Of a stretch of 41,551 nt of DNA, positions 36,586 to 41,551 are shown piece by piece (the stretch's first letter is position 1; every line of letters starts with the position of its first letter). The stretch covers positions 1 through 41,551 of the forward strand of contig JAICQO010000060.1 of NCBI GenBank assembly GCA_025937835.1, read 5' to 3'. Source of the stretch: Polyangiaceae bacterium (GTDB lineage: Bacteria; Myxococcota_A; Polyangia; Polyangiales; Polyangiaceae). The notes beneath the pieces are model-generated. The model saw nothing but the letters and a program-made list of their open reading frames with translations. It did not search any database and was not told the origin of the DNA. The translations under genes and the position numbers were made by a program.

Positions 36586-37898
36586 TGGCCGCGCTCGAGA
36601 CCTTGCCTGTCGCGGTGATCGGAGCCGGACCCGTGGGGCTCGCGGCAGCGGCGCGCCTCCTGGAGCGTGGCCTCGAGCCGTTGATCCTCGAGGCTGCTCG
36701 GGACGTGGCTGCGAGCCCGCGCGACTGGGGCCACGTTCGCCTGTTCTCTCCCTGGCGGTACAACGTCGATAAGTCAGCGGTGGAGGCGCTCGAGGCAGCG
36801 GGTTGGACGGCGCCGCCGCCGGACGAGCTGCCAACCGGTCACGAGCTGTACCGTCACTACTTGCAGCCGCTATCGGCTCTCAGCACCATTCGGGACCGTC
36901 TGCACGTGGATCGGCGCGTCGTGGCCATCACCCGGCACGGCGTCGACAAGGTGCGCACCGCCGGGCGTGAAGCTGTCCCCTTCGTGATCAGAACGACGAG
37001 CGAAAGCGGCGTGAGCGAGGAGTTCCTGGCTCGGGCGGTGATCGACGCTACGGGGACGTGGTGGAGCCCGAACCCCCTCGGCGCTGCTGGTATTCCGGCC
37101 GCCGGTGAATCCGCCCACAGGGCACGCATCCACTATGGGATTCCGGATGTGCTCGACAGAGATCGCGGCCGGTACGCGGCAAAGACAACGCTAGTCGTCG
37201 GCGCTGGTCACTCGGCGGCCAACAGCATCCTCGGCCTCGCCGAGCTCGCGCGGACCACGGCCAACACGAACATCGTCTGGGCTACGCGCAGCGACAATCT
37301 GACGCGAGTCTTCGGCGGCGGGGACGACGACGGCTTGCCCGCGCGCGGAAAGCTCGGCGCAGAGCTCCGGGCATTGACGGAGAACGGCAGCCTCTCGCTC
37401 GTTCAGAACTTTCGGATCGAGGCGTTGCGCGAAGTAGCCGGGAAGCTCGAGGTCGCCGGGACCCGCGCGGGGAAGGTGTTCGCGCTGTCAGGCATCGACT
37501 CGATCATCGCGTCGACCGGACAGCGGCCGGACCTCGCGATGACCCGTGAGCTTCGCCTCGCGCTGGATCCTGCCCTCGAATGCGCAGCGGTGTTGGGGCC
37601 GCTCATCGACCCCAACGAGCACAGCTGCGGAACGGTGCGACCTCACGGCGCTCGCGAGCTCGCCCACCCGGAGCCGAACTACTACATGATCGGCGCCAAG
37701 AGCTACGGTCGAGCGCCGACGTTCCTGCTGGCCACCGGCTACGAGCAGGCGCGTTCGGTGGCAGCGATGCTCGCCGGCGATCATGAAGCGGCGGCTCGCG
37801 TCGAGCTCGAGCTGCCCGAGACGGGCGTGTGCAACAGCAACCTGCAAAGCCAAGCTGGCAGCTGCTGCGTCCCGGGGAACCAGGGCGGCTGCTGCTGA
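36585..37898 (+). CDS. Flavin monooxygenase-like FAD/NAD(P) oxidoreductase with C-terminal CC tags (ArsO-like)
   Basis: A 437-residue FMO/TrxR-like flavoprotein: FAD site AVIGAGPVGLAAAARLLERG (residues about 9-28), GHVRLFSPWRYNVDKSAVEAL, VIDATGTWWSPNPLGAAGIPA, then the NAD(P) site TLVVGAGHSAANSILGLAEL, and SIIASTGQRPDL near the C-terminal end of the FAD half. The tail LQSQAGSCCVPGNQGGCC has two adjacent-Cys pairs beyond the folded core. Similar flavoproteins (ArsO, ArsV) occur in arsenic operons, where some oxidise trivalent organoarsenicals; that is the best fit, not proven. Coupled to the small Cys-rich gene and followed by the MFS gene after 9 nt. Confidence 0.85.
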   Translation: MAALETLPVAVIGAGPVGLAAAARLLERGLEPLILEAARDVAASPRDWGHVRLFSPWRYNVDKSAVEALEAAGWTAPPPDELPTGHELYRHYLQPLSALSTIRDRLHVDRRVVAITRHGVDKVRTAGREAVPFVIRTTSESGVSEEFLARAVIDATGTWWSPNPLGAAGIPAAGESAHRARIHYGIPDVLDRDRGRYAAKTTLVVGAGHSAANSILGLAELARTTANTNIVWATRSDNLTRVFGGGDDDGLPARGKLGAELRALTENGSLSLVQNFRIEALREVAGKLEVAGTRAGKVFALSGIDSIIASTGQRPDLAMTRELRLALDPALECAAVLGPLIDPNEHSCGTVRPHGARELAHPEPNYYMIGAKSYGRAPTFLLATGYEQARSVAAMLAGDHEAAARVELELPETGVCNSNLQSQAGSCCVPGNQGGCC

Positions 37899-37907
37899 GC
37901 GGGTCCA

Positions 37908-39113
37908 GTGCAGGACGAGACAGCTCCTGGACGGCCCTGGGCCCGGGTGGTCGGGCTATCGATCGACCAGCTCGTTGCCTGGGGCGTCCTCTACTACTCG
38001 TACAGCGTGCTGTCGGTGCCGATCGCTCGCGACCTGGGCGTGGCGGTGTCGACCATCGCTGCCGCCTTCTCGGGCTCACTGCTGGTCCCTGCTCTGCTAG
38101 CCCCACGAGTAGGACGCCTGCTCGATCGCAAGGGGGCACGCTCCGTACTGCTCTACGGAGCGGTCATCGGTCCCGTTGCTTTGGGTGGACTGGCGGCTGC
38201 CCAGCGGGAGTTGCCACTGCTGCTCGCGTTCGCCGGGCTCGGCGTGGCGCAGGCATTGTCACTCTACGAGCCAGCCTTTCGCGCGGTGGTCGATTGGTTC
38301 CCTGCCGCCGAGCAACGCGCCAGAGCCCTGCTCGTGCTCACGGCCATCGGGGGGTTCGCAAGCACGGCGTTCCTGCCGCTCACTGCTGCCCTCCTCGATG
38401 AGTTCGGCTGGCGGCTGACGCTGCTGATGCTGGCGACGCTGACCGCCGTCGTGACGCTGGGGATACGGCTGGCTCTCCCCCGACCAGCGCCGGGCGCACC
38501 GGCGCGGCGACCGGCGTCCCAGCCCTTCCGTGACGGTGCACCGAACACGAGCAGGCTCTTGAGCGGCGGCTTCGCGCTTCAGTCGTTCGCGGCCAGCGGT
38601 GCGACGATCTGTCTGGTGTGGCAATTCGTCGAACGCGGCGAGCCGCTCGCCGCGGCGGCTTCCATCGCTGGCCTGGCTGGAGCATCGCAGGTCCCCGGTC
38701 GCTTGCTGCTCTTGCCGCTGAGCAGAGTGGTCCCCACGCACATCCGGCTACCCTGGTTGCTCATCGTTCAAAGCACTGCTCTGTTTGCGCTCGCCGTCCT
38801 CTCCGGGCCCGCTCTCATCGTCGCCGTGATCACGTTCGGCGCTGCTGGTGGTGCGATGACGCTCGAGCGCGCCACGGTCGTCGTGGAGTTGTTCGGTCGA
38901 GAGAGTTTCGGCTCGGCCCACGGCCGGCTGGCCTCGGGCGCGTTGTTCGCGCGAGCCGCCGCGCCCTTCGCCGTCGAGCTGCTGCACGCCACCCTCAGCT
39001 ACGCGGTCGTGCTCGGATGGCTGGCCATCTGTCTGCTCGCGGGCAGTGCGATAATCGGCGTCGCCCTTCGTGCTCGACGGCGGCCCGCTACCGAGCACCA
39101 GGTGACTCGATAG
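37908..39113 (+). CDS. MFS transporter of the arsenic island
   Basis: A 401-residue major-facilitator protein with about 12 hydrophobic helices; the A-motif-like loop is RVGRLLDRKGARSVLLYG after helix 2. The central loop (about 185-205) is Pro/Ala/Arg-rich. The start is a GTG at 37908, 9 nt after the flavoprotein stop. MFS exporters of arsenicals are known (ArsK, ArsJ families) but I cannot assign this one to either by eye; the gene order suggests that it exports the product of the flavoprotein or a thiol-bound arsenical. No ArsB, Acr3 or ArsP gene is in the window, so this is the only candidate efflux protein of the island. No Cys-rich tail. Confidence 0.85.
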   Translation: MQDETAPGRPWARVVGLSIDQLVAWGVLYYSYSVLSVPIARDLGVAVSTIAAAFSGSLLVPALLAPRVGRLLDRKGARSVLLYGAVIGPVALGGLAAAQRELPLLLAFAGLGVAQALSLYEPAFRAVVDWFPAAEQRARALLVLTAIGGFASTAFLPLTAALLDEFGWRLTLLMLATLTAVVTLGIRLALPRPAPGAPARRPASQPFRDGAPNTSRLLSGGFALQSFAASGATICLVWQFVERGEPLAAAASIAGLAGASQVPGRLLLLPLSRVVPTHIRLPWLLIVQSTALFALAVLSGPALIVAVITFGAAGGAMTLERATVVVELFGRESFGSAHGRLASGALFARAAAPFAVELLHATLSYAVVLGWLAICLLAGSAIIGVALRARRRPATEHQVTR

Positions 39114-39121
39114 CACGGCGC

Positions 39122-39153
39122 GGGAATTCCCCTAATTTCGATAATTTTCGAAG
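39122..39153. promoter_or_regulatory. Candidate ArsR operator region before arsR
   Basis: Two palindromes: GGGAATTCCC (39122-39131) and TTCGA-TAATTT-TCGAA (39137-39152). The second lies 44 bp before the arsR ATG, overlaps a GATAAT -10-like element, and is similar to TTTCGACATTTCTAGAAA at 39524-39541 before arsI. A/T-rich dyads of this size are typical ArsR/SmtB sites. Confidence 0.6.
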
Positions 39154-39196
39154 AACCGCTTGCGGGCCTGATTCGGTCAATTAGAGCTAGAAGCGC

Positions 39197-39502
39197 ATGA
39201 CCAAAGTCGACCGCCATGCAGAGCAGCTCGCCGCCCTGGGGCATTCCGTCCGGCTGAGCATCCTGCGTTACGTGGTGCAGGGCGACAAAGGCGGGACGGC
39301 CGCGGGTGACATTCAGGGCCACGTCGACGTGCCAGCCTCGACGCTGAGCCACCACCTCAAGCGACTCGTGGATGCCGGTCTGCTCTCCACGCGGAACGAG
39401 GGAACCTACCACTACTACGCCGCGATCTACGAGAATCTGCGCGCGCTCACCGACTACCTCTGGGAAGACTGCTGCAAGCGCGGCAAGGGTAGCTGCTGCT
39501 GA
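39197..39502 (+). CDS. arsR: ArsR/SmtB-family repressor with C-terminal Cys quartet
   Basis: A 101-residue winged-helix repressor. The helix-turn-helix is DVPASTLSHHLKRLVDAGLLSTRNEGTYHYY. The classical E. coli ArsR metal site (CVC in the recognition-helix region) is absent; instead Cys lie at 92, 93, 100 and 101 in WEDCCKRGKGSCC. This is very like Acidithiobacillus ferrooxidans-type ArsR, where As(III) binds Cys95, Cys96 and Cys102. It should release its operator on binding As(III) or a trivalent organoarsenical. An operator-like dyad precedes it and a related one precedes arsI, the next gene (50 bp). Confidence 0.92.
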   Translation: MTKVDRHAEQLAALGHSVRLSILRYVVQGDKGGTAAGDIQGHVDVPASTLSHHLKRLVDAGLLSTRNEGTYHYYAAIYENLRALTDYLWEDCCKRGKGSCC

Positions 39503-39523
39503 GGTCCTTTTTTTGCGTCGCTA

Positions 39524-39543
39524 TTTCGACATTTCTAGAAATG
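39524..39543. promoter_or_regulatory. Candidate ArsR operator before arsI
   Basis: TTTCGACATTTCTAGAAATG resembles the dyad before arsR (TTTCGA common, then A-x-TT-x-T-x-GAA in register). It includes a perfect 12-bp palindrome ATTTCTAGAAAT (39531-39542). It lies 9 bp before the arsI start, close enough to hinder initiation. A run of seven T (39508-39514) precedes it. Confidence 0.5.
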
Positions 39544-39552
39544 GAGCGGTTC

Positions 39553-40032
39553 ATGAACATCCTCAAGCCCCACATCTCGCTCAACGTCTCCAACATCGAG
39601 GCGTCGGTCGCGTTCTACGAGAAGGCGTTCGGCATCCAGGCCACGAAGCGTCGGCCGGGCTATGCCAAGTTCGATCTCAGCGAGCCGAACCTCAACCTGA
39701 CGATGAACGAGTCTCCTCGCACCGGCATCAACGCGAGCCACTTCGGCATCCAGGTCGCGAGCACCGAGGACGTGGCCACGGCTACCGCGCGCTTCACCCA
39801 GGCGGGGCTCGCCACCAGGACCGAGGAAAACACGGCCTGTTGCTACGCGGTTCAGGACAAGGTCTGGGTCGAAGATCCCGACGGCAACGCCTGGGAGGTC
39901 TTCGTGGTGAAGAGCGACTCACCGTTGCTCCACGAACAGGCGCCTAGCGTTCACGAGAAGGCGGCAGGCGCGGGCTGCTGCGTCCCCACGCTCCACGGCA
40001 TCAAGCAGGGCGGCGGTGGTTGCTGCCCCTGA
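39553..40032 (+). CDS. arsI: ArsI: Fe(II) C-As lyase (VOC/glyoxalase fold) with Cys-rich tail
   Basis: A 159-residue VOC-family protein. The start at 39553 has GGAG 8 nt before it; the ATG at 39541 lies in the operator-like dyad and is less likely. Key residues match ArsI: His7 (LKPHISL), His63 (ASHFGIQV), the adjacent pair Cys96-Cys97 (NTACCYAV) and Glu115 (GNAWEVF). In characterised ArsI the two His and the Glu bind Fe(II) and the Cys pair binds trivalent methyl- or phenylarsenicals, whose C-As bond is split with O2. After the core there is a 40-residue tail with AGAGCCVPTL and a terminal GGGGCCP, two more Cys pairs. Encoded between ArsR and ArsN2; expected to demethylate MAs(III) to As(III). 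Confidence 0.93.
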   Translation: MNILKPHISLNVSNIEASVAFYEKAFGIQATKRRPGYAKFDLSEPNLNLTMNESPRTGINASHFGIQVASTEDVATATARFTQAGLATRTEENTACCYAVQDKVWVEDPDGNAWEVFVVKSDSPLLHEQAPSVHEKAAGAGCCVPTLHGIKQGGGGCCP

Positions 40033-40123
40033 TCCGAAGGGCAAGCCGATCGAACGCGTGCGCGAGATCCGTGACGACGTGAAGGCCCGAGTCCTGGAGC
40101 TAATCGAGCAGGAGAGGAAATAA
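40022..40123 (+). pseudogene. arsC: Remnant of arsenate reductase (arsC, LMW-phosphatase type), C-terminal 33 codons
   Basis: Between arsI and arsN2 one frame reads PDPKGKPIERVREIRDDVK then ARVLELIEQERK and stop. DP followed by a charged helix of the form E-x-VR-x-IRDDV-x-x-RV is the C-terminal end of thioredoxin-coupled ArsC. The P-loop and all catalytic Cys are missing, and the frame runs upstream into the arsI tail. Its TAA shares a base with the ATG of arsN2, the overlap expected of an original arsC-arsN2 pair. It looks like a deletion that joined arsI to the end of arsC. Confidence 0.7.
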
Positions 40124-40557
40124 TGGTCGACCTGCGGAACGCAGTGCCGTCCGACCTCGAAGCTGTCACGAGCCTCCTGCGCGAGGCCGGCCTGCCCACG
40201 GAGGGCGTCGAGGACCAGTTCCCAGCCCAGTACATGGTCGCGACCGTGAAGGGCTCCGTCGTGGGTGTCGCGGGGCTCGAGCTCCACGGCCGCGCGGGGT
40301 TGTTCCGTTCGCTGGCCGTCCGCCCGACGTTCCGCGGTACGGGCGTCGGAACCGCCTTGCTCCGTGAGCGTACCGAGTGCGCACGGGGTCTGGGTCTCAG
40401 CCAGGTCTTCCTCCTCACGACCAGCGCGCCGGGCTACTTCGAAAAACTCGGGTTCCTTCGCACAGAGCGAGGAGCCGTCCCCGAAGAGCTAGCGAAATCC
40501 AAGGAGTTCGCGTCCGTCTGCCCGAGCTCGGCAACTTGTCTGGTCTGGCAGCCATGA
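40123..40557 (+). CDS. arsN2: ArsN2-type GNAT acetyltransferase
   Basis: A 144-residue GNAT protein: VVGVAGLELHGRAGLFRSLAVRPTFRGTGVGTALLRE holds the acetyl-CoA pyrophosphate loop (RGTGVG), followed by VFLLTTSAPGYFEKLGFLRTERGAVPEELAKSKEF and ASVCPSSATCLVW. This order, and the YFEKLGF and CPSSA texts, match the arsenic-operon acetyltransferase ArsN2; ArsN1 instead acetylates arsinothricin. The substrate of ArsN2 is not well known. Its start overlaps the arsC remnant stop. Two Cys (CPSSATC) near the C-terminus could bind arsenic. Likely co-transcribed with arsR and arsI. Confidence 0.85.
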   Translation: MVDLRNAVPSDLEAVTSLLREAGLPTEGVEDQFPAQYMVATVKGSVVGVAGLELHGRAGLFRSLAVRPTFRGTGVGTALLRERTECARGLGLSQVFLLTTSAPGYFEKLGFLRTERGAVPEELAKSKEFASVCPSSATCLVWQP

Positions 40558-40559
40558 TA

Positions 40560-40594
40560 ATTTTCTGCGTCCATCCGTCCGACGTCCTGTCTTC
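40560..40594 (+). promoter_or_regulatory. Candidate ECF-type promoter B before the sigma gene
   Basis: ATTTTCTGCGTCCATCCG, 11 bp, then GTCTTC, the same element and spacing as 36293-36327. It begins just after the arsN2 stop and ends 54 bp before the sigma start. The early leader also matches: AGAGGC-x-(C)AGGAT occurs in both. Autoregulation by the ECF factor is the simple reading. Confidence 0.65.
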
Positions 40595-40634
40595 AAGCCA
40601 GAGGCTCAGGATGACGCAAACGCTCTACCCACCC

Positions 40635-40641
40635 AAGGAGG
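40635..40641 (+). promoter_or_regulatory. Strong ribosome-binding site fixing the GTG start of the sigma gene
   Basis: AAGGAGG, 7 nt before GTG at 40649. It is the strongest Shine-Dalgarno I noticed in the window and supports the GTG start. Confidence 0.85.
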
Positions 40642-40648
40642 CGCACTA

Positions 40649-41221
40649 GTGCTCGCCGAGGGCATACCTTCATCGCATCGAGAGCTCGCGCAGAAGCTAC
40701 GGCCGTTCGTTGCGCGACGCGTGCCCGAGGCCGACGTGGACGACGTGCTCCAGGACGTTTTCGTTCGGGTGCAGCAGGGGCTCCCCGGGCTCCGCACTCA
40801 GGAGCGGTTCATTCCGTGGCTCTATCAAGTCGCACGGAGCGCCGTGCAGGAGACGCTTCGCCAGCGTGCTCGGCACCCTCTGGCAGGCGAGCACGAGGAG
40901 CAAGCGCAGCTCGACGCCGAAACATCGGCTACGTCTGATTCCGGCCTCGCCGCGTTTGCCACCAGCGCGATCGCTCAGCTGCCGTCGCCTTACCGGGAAG
41001 CGCTGACGCTCACGGAGCTTCAGGGGATGACGCAAAGCGAGGCCGCGGAGGTGCTCGGTATCTCGCTGTCCGGTGCAAAGTCGCGTGTTCAGCGCGGTCG
41101 CGAGAAGCTCCGAGAAATCCTCGAAAATAGCTGCAAGATCGCGCTCGACGTCCGGGGCGGCGTCATCGAGTGCGAACCCCGCCAGCCAGGGAACTGTTCC
41201 TGTAGCGGCCGGCAGGACTGA
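40649..41221 (+). CDS. SigZ-like ECF sigma factor with Cys-containing C-terminal tail
   Basis: A 190-residue sigma-70 family ECF factor. Region 2 is LRPFVARRVPEADVDDVLQDVFVRVQQGLPGLRTQERFIPWLYQVARS; region 4 is LTELQGMTQSEAAEVLGISLSGAKSRVQRGREKLREIL. The extra tail ENSCKIALDVRGGVIECEPRQPGNCSCSGRQD has Cys162, 175, 183 and 185; the CKIALD-x-RGG-x-x-x-x form is shared by SigZ-type factors. No anti-sigma gene is adjacent, so the tail could be a direct metal/arsenic or redox sensor (inference). The same promoter-like element lies before this gene and before the small Cys-rich protein operon. The gene is followed by the reversed repeat array. Confidence 0.9.
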   Translation: MLAEGIPSSHRELAQKLRPFVARRVPEADVDDVLQDVFVRVQQGLPGLRTQERFIPWLYQVARSAVQETLRQRARHPLAGEHEEQAQLDAETSATSDSGLAAFATSAIAQLPSPYREALTLTELQGMTQSEAAEVLGISLSGAKSRVQRGREKLREILENSCKIALDVRGGVIECEPRQPGNCSCSGRQD

Positions 41222-41276
41222 GGCATGTCCGAGGCGTGTCTTGTCGCCAGGCGCACGGCGACAAAGCCGTTCCTAG

Positions 41277-41551
41277 CCTTCTCCTTGGATACGAGCGAAG
41301 CCAAGCGCTCCCCCCCAAAAAACTTGCGAGTCTTTGCGCCCCCTTGCGCCTTTGCGGCAGAACCCCCCAAAGCCTTTTCCCCGCGTACGAGTGACGCCAA
41401 GCGCTCCCCACAAACCCCTTGGCGACTCTTGGCGACTCTTGGCGCCTTGGCGACAGAAGCCGTCTGAGCCTTTCCCGTGGCTACGAGTGACGTAGAGCGC
41501 TCCCCCCCAAAAAACTTGCGAGTCTTTGCGCCCCCTTGCGCCTTTGCGGCA
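41277..41551 (-). repeat. Right array: 96-bp tandem repeats in reverse orientation, running off the window
   Basis: Units 41277-41372, 41373-41468 and 41469-41551 (cut) read on the minus strand like those at 35843-36130. The first and third are the GCAAAGGCGCAAGG subtype and are near-identical to each other; the middle one is the GCCAAGGCGCCAAGAG subtype. A decayed unit edge (rc CTAGGAACGGCTTTGTCGCC) is seen at 41257-41276. Between the sigma gene stop (41221) and the array there is no other gene. Confidence 0.9.

Noticed and set aside
39503-39516. Intrinsic terminator at the T-run after arsR
   Set aside because: Seven T are present but no stable stem precedes them; the run may be part of the arsI promoter.

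Overview
The window is very GC-rich and dense. It carries a Hanks-type Ser/Thr kinase with a membrane anchor, an 11-copy run of CGDG..EECDDGN (DUF4215-type) repeats, and at least eight predicted lipoproteins, several with Gly/Thr-rich GG-T-GG linkers after the acylated Cys. These are typical of Myxococcota; a Polyangiales/Sorangiineae-like soil myxobacterium is my best guess (inference; no rRNA is present to settle it).

Layout. 1-3.3 kb (minus): an S8 protease (cut by the window edge), an acyl-CoA carboxylase carboxyltransferase subunit and a PDZ-thioredoxin lipoprotein. 3.2-3.8 kb (plus): a cytochrome P460-like lipoprotein, followed by about 600 bp without a gene. 4.4-7.6 kb (minus): slipin, NfeD-type membrane protease and an unrecognised protein. 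7.7-12.5 kb (plus): a homocysteine S-methyltransferase-domain enzyme, a large Cys-rich surface protein and the kinase. 12.5-14.6 kb (minus): an atypical SDR protein with a zinc ribbon, and a thermonuclease-like nuclease. 14.7-16.0 kb (plus): a lipoprotein whose paralogue lies at 28.2-29.5 kb (minus). 16.0-20.9 kb (minus): SWIM zinc-finger protein, SNF2 helicase and an MDR oxidoreductase.

21.0-28.2 kb (plus) is a self-contained metal-efflux locus: BlaI-type repressor, short M56/BlaR1-like membrane metallopeptidase, then outer-membrane factor, adaptor and CzcA-type RND pump. The same inverted repeat, TCTACTA-N7-TAGTAGA, lies before the repressor gene and at the 5' end of the pump operon, so the BlaI/M56 pair probably controls metal efflux instead of beta-lactam resistance.

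29.9-35.8 kb (plus): a haem-motif lipoprotein, then a tight three-gene cluster (barrel-like protein, 1038-residue HELSH metallopeptidase with predicted propeller and barrel, and a lipoprotein).

36.3-41.2 kb is the most interesting part: an arsenic/organoarsenical island bracketed by two arrays of about 96-bp repeats in opposite orientation. It holds a small Cys-rich protein, a flavin monooxygenase-like protein, an MFS transporter, ArsR, ArsI (C-As lyase), a remnant of arsC, ArsN2 and an ECF sigma factor with a Cys-containing tail. Four proteins end in adjacent-Cys tails. Two nearly identical promoter-like elements (GCGTCCATCCG-N11-GTCTTC) precede the Cys-rich-protein operon and the sigma gene, suggesting a sigma-driven regulon alongside an ArsR-controlled one.
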